Below are positions 42,346-51,464 of a stretch of DNA of 64,000 nt, piece by piece. This stretch comes from Acidaminobacterium chupaoyuni (GTDB lineage: Bacteria; Bacillota; Clostridia; Oscillospirales; Butyricicoccaceae). The notes below the pieces were generated by a model. It was not told where the DNA came from. It did no database searches and saw only the letters and a list, made by a program, of their open reading frames with translations. Every line of letters begins with the position of its first letter. The first letter of the stretch is position 1. A program made the position numbers and the translations under genes. The stretch lies in assembly GCA_047936785.1 (NCBI GenBank), contig CP176394.1; one strand, given 5' to 3'.

Positions 42346-44120
42346 GCGGTTTCCCCCTCTCTGCTGTTGCGGGAAATGGTTTCGGCCACAGCGTCATCGA
42401 TCTGTTTTTTATATTCATCGAATTTCGAAGCATCGTCGTTTTCAATATGATACTTCATGCGGGTCACCAGCTCAAAAACGCCCGTTTTCATCAGCTGAGA
42501 AATGGGGATGTTGCGCTGTGTCACTTTCTTCGCCTGATCGTAAAGATACAGGATCAGATCCATCATGCGATATTGTTTTTCCACCGGCACATAGGTGTCG
42601 ATCCGCTGATAGGCGTCCTGCTGCAAAAAGCCCACACGCACCACTTTGGCGCATTCGATCACCAGTTTTTGATCTTCGGGCAGCACATCCGCGCCGATGA
42701 GCTTGACGATCTCCATCAATTTCGATTCTTCCAGCAGCAGGCGGCTGATGCGCCCGCGGCAGTTTTGAAAATCGTTGCCGAACCGTTTTTCGAACCACCC
42801 CGACAGGTCATCCAGATATTCGGAATAAGAGGTATTCCAGTTGACCGAAGGGAAGTGGCGGGCATAGGCCAGCTCACGATCCAGCGCCCAGAAACAGCGG
42901 ATGAAACGCTTGGTGGTCTGGGTGACAGGTTCCGAAAAATCGCCGCCCTGGGGCGATACGGCGCCGATGGCCGTTACGCTGCCTTCGGTTCCGTTCAAAT
43001 TTTCCATATAGCCGGCGCGTTCATAAAATTCCGCCAGACGGGAAGGCAGATAAGCCGGGAAGCCTTCTTCCGCGGGCATTTCTTCCAGGCGGCCCGAAAT
43101 TTCGCGCAGCGCTTCGGCCCAGCGCGAGGTGGAATCCGCCATCAGCGCCACATGATAACCCATGTCGCGGTAATATTCGGCGATGGTCATGCCGGTATAG
43201 ATCGACGCCTCACGGGCAGCCACCGGCATGTTGGAAGTGTTGGCGATCAGCACGGTGCGGTCGAGCAGCGGTTTGCCTGTGCGCGGGTCTTGCAAAGAAC
43301 CGAATTCTTCGAGAACCTGCGTCATCTCGTTGCCGCGTTCGCCGCAGCCCAGATAGATGATGATATCGGCATCGCTCCATTTGGCCAGCTGATGCTGGAT
43401 GATGGTCTTGCCCGCGCCGAACGGCCCCGGCACACAGGCGCAGCCGCCTTTGCCGATGGGGAACATGGTGTCGATGATGCGCTGACCCGTTGTCAGCAGC
43501 TCATCCACCGGGCGGCGCAGCGCCACAGGTCTGGGCTGGCGGATGGGCCAGAACTGCGCCAGCTTCAGTTCCACTTCGCCCGCATCGGTTTTGATGCGCG
43601 CCAGAACATCTTCCACGGTATATTCGCCGTCTGCGGCGGCATAAATCACTTCGCCCTTCACTTTGGGGGGCACCATGCTGTGATGCAGGATGCTCTCTGT
43701 TTCCTGGCATTCGGCGAAGATCTGGCCGGGGGTGACTTTTTCACCCGCTTTGATCTTCATGGCCACCTGCCACATCTGATGGTGGCTGAGGGTGGGCACT
43801 TCGGCCCCGGCGGGAATAAACGCGCCGCTTTCTTCTTCGATGGCTTTCAGGGGGCGGGCGATGCCATCAAAAATGCCGCGCAGCAGCCCGGGCCCCAGTT
43901 CGATCTGCATGGGCGCGCCGGTGGGCACGACGGGGTGGCCGGGGGCAAGCCCTGTGGTGGATTCATACACCTGAACGGTGGCCTGTTTATCCTGCAGCCC
44001 CACCACTTCACCGATGAGCCGCTGATAGCCCACCAGCACCATATCCTGCATGGAAAGCGCGATATCGCCTTCCACCGTTACCACCGGCCCGTTGACCGAT
44101 TTTACTTTACATTCATTCAT
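42342..44120 (-). CDS. atpA: V-type ATPase catalytic subunit A
   Basis: A 592-residue catalytic subunit. Walker A is GPFGAGKTIIQHQ near residue 235; CGERGNEMTQVL with the catalytic Glu follows; the bulge domain (110-200) that separates V-type A from F-type beta is present. ALMADSTSRWAEALREISGRL (Walker B region) is intact. GGGGGC before ATG at 44120. Confidence 0.96.
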   Translation of the reverse strand: MNECKVKSVNGPVVTVEGDIALSMQDMVLVGYQRLIGEVVGLQDKQATVQVYESTTGLAPGHPVVPTGAPMQIELGPGLLRGIFDGIARPLKAIEEESGAFIPAGAEVPTLSHHQMWQVAMKIKAGEKVTPGQIFAECQETESILHHSMVPPKVKGEVIYAAADGEYTVEDVLARIKTDAGEVELKLAQFWPIRQPRPVALRRPVDELLTTGQRIIDTMFPIGKGGCACVPGPFGAGKTIIQHQLAKWSDADIIIYLGCGERGNEMTQVLEEFGSLQDPRTGKPLLDRTVLIANTSNMPVAAREASIYTGMTIAEYYRDMGYHVALMADSTSRWAEALREISGRLEEMPAEEGFPAYLPSRLAEFYERAGYMENLNGTEGSVTAIGAVSPQGGDFSEPVTQTTKRFIRCFWALDRELAYARHFPSVNWNTSYSEYLDDLSGWFEKRFGNDFQNCRGRISRLLLEESKLMEIVKLIGADVLPEDQKLVIECAKVVRVGFLQQDAYQRIDTYVPVEKQYRMMDLILYLYDQAKKVTQRNIPISQLMKTGVFELVTRMKYHIENDDASKFDEYKKQIDDAVAETISRNSREGETA

Positions 44121-44132
44121 TGGCTTTGCCCC

Positions 44133-44738
44133 CTATTCCAAACGCAGGCCGATATATTCGGCGATATGCCCTTTGGTCTCTTCAAAAGCGCTGTCAAGCG
44201 TGTGATCGACAGCCACCTTTTTGCTGGGGCATTCCAAGCGGATCCCGCCCAGGCGGATCGATTCTTTCTGAGCCACGGTATAGGGGCGTTTATGGCCGCG
44301 GGCCAAAATCTCTTCTACCTTCGCCAGATCCTGCGGGCGGCAGGAAATGATCACCGCGTCTTCCCCCTCGGGCAGCTGCTTAAAGCAGTTTTTCACCGCC
44401 AAATGCAGATATTCGCCATATTCCGGGGTTTCGACCCAGCGTTTCAGGCGGCCGATCACATCGTTTGCGATCTTTCGGGCCACCTCGCCGCGGCGGATAA
44501 ACAAATCACGCTTATCCTCCATCATTTTCTGCGAAACCTTACGCCCGGCTTCCGCCTTGATGCGCGCGGCTTCTTCTCTGATATATCGTTCGTTTTCTTC
44601 TTTTAATTTTTTTGAAGCAACATCCACGCGGCGGCGAATCTCTTCTTCGATCTGCCGCAGGATCTCTTTGCTCTGTGCATCCGCGTCGTTTAAGATCACG
44701 GAGCGAAAATGTTCTAACTTATCACCGTTGGTATCCAT
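44133..44738 (-). CDS. atpE: V-type ATPase subunit E (peripheral stalk)
   Basis: A 201-residue stator subunit. Residues 1-90 are a charged coiled coil (NDADAQSKEILRQIEEEIRRR) that pairs with subunit H/G; the C-terminal globular head includes GGIRLECPSKKVAVDHTLD. GGGAGGG before the ATG. Confidence 0.88.
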   Translation of the reverse strand: MDTNGDKLEHFRSVILNDADAQSKEILRQIEEEIRRRVDVASKKLKEENERYIREEAARIKAEAGRKVSQKMMEDKRDLFIRRGEVARKIANDVIGRLKRWVETPEYGEYLHLAVKNCFKQLPEGEDAVIISCRPQDLAKVEEILARGHKRPYTVAQKESIRLGGIRLECPSKKVAVDHTLDSAFEETKGHIAEYIGLRLE

Positions 44739-44758
44739 CCAATGCCCTCCCTTCGGCG

Positions 44759-45067
44759 CTATATCTTGATCCCAATTGCCTGGCGCACATATTGCGTAAT
44801 GCTGTCAGGCGCTCGCCCTGTGCCGTGCCGGTCGGGAATTTCCACCAGCAGCGGCGCATGCAGCTTGAGTTTTCGTTCATAGATCATATCATGGCAAAGC
44901 GCCACCAGTTTTTCGGTGATCAGCACAATGCCGATCTCGGGGTCGGCGATGGCGTTTTCAAGCGCCTCGGTCACTTCTTCCCGCGTATGCACCACCACGC
45001 CCTCGATGCCCGTTAAACGAAAGCCCGTCTGCGTGTCGGTATTATCCACAATGGCAAAATAGCGCAT
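44759..45067 (-). CDS. atpF: V-type ATPase subunit F (central stalk)
   Basis: A 102-residue rotor subunit with a Rossmann-like fold: FAIVDNTDTQTGFRLTGIEG and IGIVLITEKLVALCHD. ATG at 45067 has GAGG 8 nt upstream; a GTG two codons earlier is too near the site. Confidence 0.88.
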   Translation of the reverse strand: MRYFAIVDNTDTQTGFRLTGIEGVVVHTREEVTEALENAIADPEIGIVLITEKLVALCHDMIYERKLKLHAPLLVEIPDRHGTGRAPDSITQYVRQAIGIKI

Positions 45068-45081
45068 AGCCACGGCCTCGA

Positions 45082-45516
45082 TTAAAGGCGCAGCATGATC
45101 AGCAGCGAGATCAGCATGCCATAGATGGCGATGCCTTCTGCCAGCGCCACGAAGATCAGCGCTTTGCCGAACACTTTTTCATTTTCAGAGATGGCGCCGA
45201 TGGCCGCGGAAGCCGCGCTTGCCACGGCGATGCCACCGCCGATGCAGGCGATGCCGGTGGAAAGAGCCATGGCGATGAAGCCCACAGCGGTATCGGTAAG
45301 GCCGCCGGCTGCTGTTGCCGCGCTATCGGCTGTGCCGGCCGCAAAGGCTGTACCGCCGATGCCCATGCCTGTGGTCAGCAGGCAGAGCGCAAACACCGCC
45401 ACGATATTCACTACAAGGGCGGTTTTGGGGTTTTTGCCGTTTTTCTGCCGGCGATAGGCCAGAAGCAGCGGGGAAAAAGCCAAAGCTGCCAATAAAGTTA
45501 CCGTTAAAATTTTCAT
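45082..45516 (-). CDS. atpK: V-type ATPase subunit K (membrane ring)
   Basis: A 144-residue proteolipid that forms the ion-translocating rotor ring. It has four hydrophobic segments. The last hairpin GIACIGGGIAVASAASAAIGAISENEK... ends with VALAEGIAIYGMLI, which carries the single ion-binding Glu. The first half lacks a matching carboxylate, as in V-type c subunits with one site per hairpin pair. Sequence around the Glu does not decide between Na+ and H+. Confidence 0.88.
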   Translation of the reverse strand: MKILTVTLLAALAFSPLLLAYRRQKNGKNPKTALVVNIVAVFALCLLTTGMGIGGTAFAAGTADSAATAAGGLTDTAVGFIAMALSTGIACIGGGIAVASAASAAIGAISENEKVFGKALIFVALAEGIAIYGMLISLLIMLRL

Positions 45517-45574
45517 AAATGTTTTCTCCTCTTCTTCGGCGGCTCATGCGGCCGCGTTCTCTCTATTTTTTCTG

Positions 45575-47488
45575 TCAGCGATCTTCACCGAATTTTACGG
45601 TGAAGGGGCGGTAAGGCGCGCCGGAGCCGGAATAGAATCTGCCGAACAGTTCATAAAACTCCAAACGCAAAACCTGAATGCCCACGATCAGCCCTTCCAG
45701 CCCGATCACGAAAATATTGCCCAGAACAAACACCACAGGGCTTGCGGCGCCCACACTATCCATCAGTGAATAAACCACCAGCATCATGCCCACATGGTTC
45801 AGCGCAAAGGCGCCGATACGCACGAACGAGATGGTATTCGCCAGAAAAGACAGCAGGATCTCGAACAATTCAAAAAAGCTTTCGGTCAGATATTGCCCTT
45901 TTTCTTCGGGCATCCAATCTTTCCGCTTTGCCAGCAGCCTTCCCAAAGGCTCCTGCAGCAAGATCAGAATCAGCGGCCCCACGATCAAAAACAGGATATA
46001 AGCCGGTTTCATCAGCTTTTTATCGGTGAGCATGGTGAACAGCACGCCCAGAATGACGGCCCAATAGAAGATGAAGCCCGCCACACCGTTTTGTGAAAAC
46101 AGCGCTTTGCCCAGATCATGCTGTCGGATGCCGTTATAGATGTTATAGATCATGGCCACCGAAATGAACAGCAGACCCATGCCCACCGCCGCCAGCAAAA
46201 TGGTGTTGGTGTTTTGGGTGCTTTCAAACAGTTTGAAGCCCGGCAGCAGCTTTTCGCTGCCGAAGACGCTGCCGTAAATAAACCCGAACAAAATGGAAGA
46301 ACAGCCCACAGTGGCGATGACTTTGCCCAGTTTCATGTGCATCTTTTTATCGGCCAGCAGACCCAGCAGAACCAGCACGACGCCCTGGCCCACATCGCCG
46401 AACATCACGCCGAAAAACAGCGAATAAGAGATCGCCAGAAGCGTGGTCGGGTCGGCCTCGTTATAGGCGGGCAGGCCATACATTTCCACAAACTGCTCAA
46501 ACACGCGGAACGGCCAGCGGTTTTTCAGCTTTGTCGGCGGATGCACTTCGGGCGTATCCGCCGGTTCTTCCAGCACATAGACCCGATCTGCATATTCATC
46601 GAAGCGACGGTTGAAAGCTTCCAGGTTGCTTTGCGGCACCCAGCCGCAAAGATAGAAAGTATCGTTGGTGTGGGCGGAATACTTGCGCATATCATAAGTA
46701 TCCGTGCTGTATTTGAGGGCCGCGTAGCAGGTGAGAAGATGATCTTCTTCCGATTTGCGCAGCTGCAGCAGTTCCTGCTTGTTTTTTTCAAGCTCTTTTT
46801 CAGCCTGTTCGATCTCGGCAAGGATCTGCTGGGCCGCTTCTTTCGGGCTGCCGTGTATTCTGTCGGAAAGATGGATGCGCTCGAAATGCAGCGAGGAAAA
46901 CAGCGCGTCGGATTTGCCTATGGCGGGGCGCGGCGTCAGATACATCCCATAAACATATTCACGGGTGCGCCCCGTGACCTGAAACACGATGTTCTGGTCT
47001 TCTTCCACATATTTGGCATAGTTTTCATAAATATCGCGCGGAATGCGCCCAAACCGCAGCTTGGTGAAATTCATGCCGTAAAGTTCATCCAGGTTTTCAT
47101 CCAGGCCGGATACTTTTTCGATCTGTGATAACATCTGCCGGTCGTCATCGATGAGCCTGCGGCTGCTTTCTTTGCGGCGCATGCAGTCTTCATAACGCAT
47201 CGTCAGTTCGTCAAAATAGGCAGAGATCATCTCTTCATCACATTGTTCAACGGTAAAATCGTGATATCGCGGCTGGACCCCCAGCTTTTCGCAAAGGTTC
47301 ACCGCCCGCGATAACAGCGCGCTGCTGGGGTTTTTCAGCTGGAACGGGATCAACCCGCCGCCGCTGCCCACCAGATGCAGCACATTTTCAGGCGCAAAAC
47401 CGCTGTCTGTCACGCATTTTTGCACCACCTCGTCAAAAAGCCCCAAAGGGCCCACGATATTGACGAGCTTCATTTGCTCCACTGCCAT
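45575..47488 (-). CDS. atpI: V-type ATPase subunit I (membrane stator)
   Basis: A 637-residue counterpart of subunit a. The N-terminal half (1-330) is a cytosolic coiled-coil arm (SPKEAAQQILAEIEQAEKELEKNK); the C-terminal half has seven or eight helices beginning at YSLFFGVMFGDVGQGVVLVLLG, with the ion half-channel residues in the FVRIGAFALNHVGMM region. It fits the family's usual size. Confidence 0.93.
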   Translation of the reverse strand: MAVEQMKLVNIVGPLGLFDEVVQKCVTDSGFAPENVLHLVGSGGGLIPFQLKNPSSALLSRAVNLCEKLGVQPRYHDFTVEQCDEEMISAYFDELTMRYEDCMRRKESSRRLIDDDRQMLSQIEKVSGLDENLDELYGMNFTKLRFGRIPRDIYENYAKYVEEDQNIVFQVTGRTREYVYGMYLTPRPAIGKSDALFSSLHFERIHLSDRIHGSPKEAAQQILAEIEQAEKELEKNKQELLQLRKSEEDHLLTCYAALKYSTDTYDMRKYSAHTNDTFYLCGWVPQSNLEAFNRRFDEYADRVYVLEEPADTPEVHPPTKLKNRWPFRVFEQFVEMYGLPAYNEADPTTLLAISYSLFFGVMFGDVGQGVVLVLLGLLADKKMHMKLGKVIATVGCSSILFGFIYGSVFGSEKLLPGFKLFESTQNTNTILLAAVGMGLLFISVAMIYNIYNGIRQHDLGKALFSQNGVAGFIFYWAVILGVLFTMLTDKKLMKPAYILFLIVGPLILILLQEPLGRLLAKRKDWMPEEKGQYLTESFFELFEILLSFLANTISFVRIGAFALNHVGMMLVVYSLMDSVGAASPVVFVLGNIFVIGLEGLIVGIQVLRLEFYELFGRFYSGSGAPYRPFTVKFGEDR

Positions 47489-47500
47489 AGTTACACCCCC

Positions 47501-48550
47501 CTAAGAAATGTCTTCCGTATGCAGATATACTTTCATTTGCGAGGGTGTCACCTGATAACGGATGCATTCGATGATTTGAATGATCGACTTCATTTCCGCT
47601 TCCCGCTGTTCCAGATAAACCAGCGCGGTGAAGGCGGATGGCGCCCCGCGATGAAGCAGAGCATGGTTTTTTTGCAGCAACAGGTTGCTGTATCGTTCGA
47701 TCTGCTGCAAATTCTTGCCGGCAAAAACGCGGGCGTAGGGCCCTTTGGCCAGAAGCTCGGTCACTTCTTCCGCCGTGCTGCAGGAAACCAGCGCTTCCAG
47801 ATCGGCCGATTTCAGCTGATAGGAAAACGGCAGAAGATAGCGCAGGCATTCCTGTTTGTCATGGTGGAAATTGCTTTTCAGCCTTAAGATGCGAACGATG
47901 TTTCGAAAATCACACTGCTGGGCAAAATATTTTTTCAGCTGTGCCTGCTCCTGCCCGCTGAAGCCTTTTTCGATGCTTTGGAAAATGTTTTTATAATAGG
48001 CGGTCTGCACAGCGGTTTCCGCCCGATTATATTCGGGAATCTCCCCTTCTTCCGGGGCGCATTTTTTCAGCTGCGATTCAAATTCGGTCCCTGCCGCCGC
48101 TTCCAGCATCTGGCCATAGGTCATCGCTTCGGAAAGCTTGGCGTAATCGATGGTGCCGCTCTGCCACAGTTCATCGGGCAGCGACACTTTATAATCGACG
48201 GGGTGGCCCGCCGCCAGAAAACGCAGAAACCGCAGCAGCTCGCCCGCTTCATTGCGCGAAGCCAGCGCCCGCAACAGCCCGCGCTGCCCGCCGGAAGCAA
48301 ACGCCGCCAGGCGGTGATATTCCAGATCCAGCCCGCGGCGCAGCCGTTCTTCCAGCTCTGCGCGGCGCGCGTTGCCGCTTTCCAGCCCCTGCAGGCTGTC
48401 TTTCCAGCCCGTGCCCATCAAGTATTCGGCCGCGGCGCCCACCGAGGGCTGCTGCATCAGGCCTTCAAATTGCTGGGGGGTCATGCGGTTGCCCATCATG
48501 GCGTGGATCTTTCCGCTGATGGCGCCATAACGAAACAATTGCTTCATCAT
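47501..48550 (-). CDS. atpC: V-type ATPase subunit C (rotor-stator cap)
   Basis: A 349-residue helical funnel protein (d subunit) that joins the central shaft to the ring. It shows the repeated helical pattern and FRNIVRILRLKSNF, a family landmark near residue 215. ATG at 48550 follows GAGGAATAGG, which overlaps the previous stop. Confidence 0.88.
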   Translation of the reverse strand: MMKQLFRYGAISGKIHAMMGNRMTPQQFEGLMQQPSVGAAAEYLMGTGWKDSLQGLESGNARRAELEERLRRGLDLEYHRLAAFASGGQRGLLRALASRNEAGELLRFLRFLAAGHPVDYKVSLPDELWQSGTIDYAKLSEAMTYGQMLEAAAGTEFESQLKKCAPEEGEIPEYNRAETAVQTAYYKNIFQSIEKGFSGQEQAQLKKYFAQQCDFRNIVRILRLKSNFHHDKQECLRYLLPFSYQLKSADLEALVSCSTAEEVTELLAKGPYARVFAGKNLQQIERYSNLLLQKNHALLHRGAPSAFTALVYLEQREAEMKSIIQIIECIRYQVTPSQMKVYLHTEDIS

Positions 48551-48553
48551 GGC

Positions 48554-48871
48554 CTATTCCTCAATAATGCGGCGCACCAGAGATTCTACCCATTGATCGT
48601 GATTCTGCCTGTCTTTGCGGTCGATATCTTCCAGGGCGGCTTTTGCCCGTGCATCCAGCTCACGCAGAGATTGCTCCAGCTGTTTTTCTTCCGCGTTCCT
48701 CACGACAGCCAGCCTTCTTTCCGCTTCCTGCTGATAGGTTTTCCGGCAGGCTTCGATCTCGATTTCCACTTTCTTATCCAGGCTGTGCCGCTGTTCTTCG
48801 GCCTTTCTCGTGATCTCGCGAGCAGAGCGCTCTGCTTCCACAATACTGCCTAACATTTCATTATGTTCCAA
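48554..48871 (-). CDS. atpH: V-type ATPase subunit H/G-like (stalk)
   Basis: A 105-residue, highly charged coiled coil (EAERSAREITRKAEEQRHSLDKK) that forms the peripheral stalk with subunit E. The start is TTG at 48871 with GGAGGG 7 nt upstream. First gene of the nine-gene operon. Coiled-coil composition makes sequence assignment weak; position supports it. Confidence 0.8.
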   Translation of the reverse strand: MEHNEMLGSIVEAERSAREITRKAEEQRHSLDKKVEIEIEACRKTYQQEAERRLAVVRNAEEKQLEQSLRELDARAKAALEDIDRKDRQNHDQWVESLVRRIIEE

Positions 48872-48897
48872 ACAGAATCCCTCCTTCTCTGTTTTTG

Positions 48898-48914
48898 CGC
48901 GTCAATTTGACGCG
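48898..48914. promoter_or_regulatory. Perfect palindrome in the V-ATPase leader
   Basis: CGCGTCAA-T-TTGACGCG, 8-bp arms, about 10 nt downstream of the predicted transcription start. It may be an operator or a 5' mRNA hairpin. Confidence 0.6.
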
Positions 48915-48929
48915 AGATTGGCTGACCTT

Positions 48930-48957
48930 ATTATACGCTCCTCTTTTCATCTTGCAA
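48930..48957 (-). promoter_or_regulatory. Promoter of the V-ATPase operon
   Basis: TTGCAA (48957-48952), 16-nt spacer, TATAAT (48935-48930) on the minus strand. The 48958-49117 stretch beyond it is AT-rich and holds no gene. Confidence 0.75.
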
Positions 48958-49117
48958 GTAAAAAATTGACAATATTCTTTTTTTCGGCGGCATTTCTATT
49001 GTGCATAATTTTGTCTTGCTTTTTTGTATAACATGCCCATTTTTTGTTTTTTTATTTCTTTTTTGCACAAATTTTTCCTTTTGATTTTATTGTTTTATCA
49101 AAGAAATCGGCTTTTCT

Positions 49118-49175
49118 TTGGCTTCTTCACATTCTATGATATAATATATTATATCGATTTCACGGCCCGCCTACG
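49118..49175 (+). promoter_or_regulatory. Promoter and inverted copy of a repeat element
   Basis: TTGGCT (49118-49123), 16 nt, TATAAT (49140-49145). Downstream, ATTTCACGGCCCGCCTACG (49157-49175) is identical, in opposite orientation, to 15260-15278. Confidence 0.7.
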
Positions 49176-49276
49176 GCGATGGCCGTCTGCTGTCATTCAC
49201 GCTTTTCATTCAAGACCGGCGGGGGAACCTTCGCGCTGCCCCGCCACAGCCGCATTGCGGCAGGGAGGAAACAAAA

Positions 49277-50911
49277 ATGGTTCAACTGTTGAAAAATGCC
49301 GTCATCCACACGATGGATGATCTGCTGCCGGTGGCCGACGCGGCGGTGGTCGAAGAAAATCGCTTTGCCTTCGTGGGCACACAGCGCGCGGCCCGCATCT
49401 GGCTTCAGGCCCATAAAAAACAGGCCGAAGAGATCGATTGCGGCGGCAAACTGATGCTGCCGGGGCTGAACGATTCTCATATGCATTTCATCCATTTCGC
49501 CAAAAGCATGCGCAGCGTGGATCTTTCGGGCACCCATTCCATCGCCGAAATCCAACAGCGCATGGCCGCCCGCCTTGCCGCCCGCGACCCCAAAGACCCC
49601 ACCTGGCTGGAAGGCGAAGGTTGGAACCAGGATTATTTCGATGGTGAGCGCCGTTTCCCCACCTGCGCCGATTTAGATGCCGTTTCGCCCGATGCGCCCA
49701 TGATGATCATGCGCGCCTGCTTCCATATCGGCGTTTTGAATTCCGCCGCCATGAAACAGATCAAGCTGAACCGCGAAACAGCGCCTTCTTATGGCGATCT
49801 GGTGGAAACCCTGCCCGACGGCACACCTAACGGCATCATCAAAGAAAGCCTTTTGGATGATACCAAAGCCGTTATCTCTTCGCTGGATCTGGAAACCATG
49901 AAAACCATTATTCTGGCCGCGCAGGAAAAAGCTTTTGAACAGGGCCTGACTTCTGTGCAGAGCGATGATGTGGGCTACACCCCCAACGCCGATTATCACA
50001 TTTTATTTGAAGCCTTTGCCCAGCTGGAAGCCGAAGGCAAGCTGCATCTGCGCCTTGCCGAGCAATGCCTGCTGCAAAAGCCCGAACTCATCAAAGAATT
50101 TTTCGCCCAGGGCTATGACCACCGCTATGGCACGGAATTTTTCCGCCCCAGCTGCATCAAGCTGCTGGCCGATGGTTCTCTGGGCGCACGCACAGCGGCC
50201 ATGAGAGCGCCCTATGCCGATGACCCTTCCACAAAGGGGCTTGAAATGTTCACGCAGGATCAGCTGAACGCTTTAGTGCTCACAGCCCACCGCCACGGCA
50301 TGCCCGCCATCATCCATGCCATCGGCGACCGTGCCATCGAAATGGCGCTGGATGCCATTGAAAACGCGCGGCTGCTCTGCCCGGGGCAGCATCCCCGCCA
50401 TGGCATCGTGCATTGCCAGATCACCGATCACGCTCTGCTTGAGCGCTTCCGCGAGCTGGAGGTCCTGGCGTTCATCCAGCCGATCTTCATCGATTATGAT
50501 ATGAATATCTGCGCCGACCGCGTGGGCGAAGCCACCACCGCCACAAGCTATGCCTGGAACACCATGGCGCAGCTGGGCATCCACGCTTCTTTGGGCACCG
50601 ATTGCCCCGTGGAAGCCTTTTCCACCATGCCGAACCTTTATTGCGCCGTCACCCGCAAAAACAGCGGCGGCGGCGACCGCACCTTCCTGCCCTATGAAGC
50701 CATGCCGCTGGAAACCGCTTTGAAAGCCTATACCCTGGAAGGCGCTTATGCTTCCGGCGAAGAAAACCTCAAAGGTTCGATTTCCGCGGGCAAGCTGGCT
50801 GATTTCATCCTCATGGATCGCGACCTCTTCCAATTGCCCGAAAGCGAGATCCTCAACGCCCGCGTGATGCAGACCTGGGTGGATGGGCAGCTTGTCTGGG
50901 AAAGAGCTTAA
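49277..50911 (+). CDS. YtcJ-like metal-dependent amidohydrolase
   Basis: A 544-residue member of the amidohydrolase superfamily, YtcJ/exoenzyme-regulator AepA group. PGLNDSHMHF (residues 62-71) holds the HxH metal pair; FRPSCIKLLADGSLGART carries the Lys of the active site, HAIGDRAIEM the later His, and GTDCPVE the last Asp. Family members hydrolyse N-acyl amino acids and similar amides. GGGAGG before ATG at 49277. Single-gene unit with its own promoter and a terminator at 50950. Confidence 0.85.
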   Translation: MVQLLKNAVIHTMDDLLPVADAAVVEENRFAFVGTQRAARIWLQAHKKQAEEIDCGGKLMLPGLNDSHMHFIHFAKSMRSVDLSGTHSIAEIQQRMAARLAARDPKDPTWLEGEGWNQDYFDGERRFPTCADLDAVSPDAPMMIMRACFHIGVLNSAAMKQIKLNRETAPSYGDLVETLPDGTPNGIIKESLLDDTKAVISSLDLETMKTIILAAQEKAFEQGLTSVQSDDVGYTPNADYHILFEAFAQLEAEGKLHLRLAEQCLLQKPELIKEFFAQGYDHRYGTEFFRPSCIKLLADGSLGARTAAMRAPYADDPSTKGLEMFTQDQLNALVLTAHRHGMPAIIHAIGDRAIEMALDAIENARLLCPGQHPRHGIVHCQITDHALLERFRELEVLAFIQPIFIDYDMNICADRVGEATTATSYAWNTMAQLGIHASLGTDCPVEAFSTMPNLYCAVTRKNSGGGDRTFLPYEAMPLETALKAYTLEGAYASGEENLKGSISAGKLADFILMDRDLFQLPESEILNARVMQTWVDGQLVWERA

Positions 50912-50949
50912 GCCTTTTCCCTCATTAAAAAAACAGCCGTTTTTAAAAA

Positions 50950-50990
50950 AGCAGAAAAGCTCGGTTCGGGCTTTTCTGCTTTTGGCTTCT
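50950..50990. terminator. Bidirectional terminator
   Basis: AAGCAGAAAAGC / GCTTTTCTGCTT with T-run; between converging genes. Confidence 0.8.
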
Positions 50991-51000
50991 TTAGGGGTGT

Positions 51001-51360
51001 TTATTGCTCCCCAGCGCTTTTCATCAGCTCTTTGAAAGCATTGTCGCTGGCCGTTACCTCGGCCAGCTGCCCCGCCAGATCACGATAATCTTTGGCTCGC
51101 AGAGCTTCCACCAGGTTTGATAACGCGCGGTAAAGCGGATCTAAACCCAAGTTGCCCGCCACGCCTTTTAAGGTGTGGGCCCGCTCAAAAGCTTCTTGAT
51201 ATTCTTGATTTTGGATCGCCTGACCCAGTGCGCCGAAATCAGGATCTTGTGAAAAACTTTCCAGACAAGATTCATAAAGCTCTTCATCGCCCACAAATCG
51301 TTCCAGGGCTTCTTCCACACTGGCTCCATATGTTTTCAAAGCATCGAGAAATCTGCTCAT
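51001..51360 (-). CDS. Solitary HPt (histidine phosphotransfer) protein
   Basis: A 119-residue four-helix protein with the HPt motif: AHTLKGVAGNLGL, where H62 is the phospho-accepting histidine, with the conserved KG-x2-GN. It has no kinase or receiver domain, so it must pass phosphoryl groups between other proteins. A histidine-kinase-like protein that lacks its own phospho-histidine is encoded 1.6 kb away, beyond gapA. ATG at 51360 has AAGGAG upstream. Confidence 0.85.
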   Translation of the reverse strand: MSRFLDALKTYGASVEEALERFVGDEELYESCLESFSQDPDFGALGQAIQNQEYQEAFERAHTLKGVAGNLGLDPLYRALSNLVEALRAKDYRDLAGQLAEVTASDNAFKELMKSAGEQ

Positions 51361-51464
51361 TTACGATTCGCTCCTTAGGGGGATGCAGGGCATCCTTTTG
51401 TATATTTTATATAATCAGTCTATCATCTTCATGACTTTTTTGCAATAGTTCCGACAAGAGGCGA

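Noticed and set aside
42447..44606. A 719-codon open frame on the plus strand
   Set aside because: It lies opposite V-ATPase subunits A and E, both certain. The translation is Phe/His/Gly-rich without domains.
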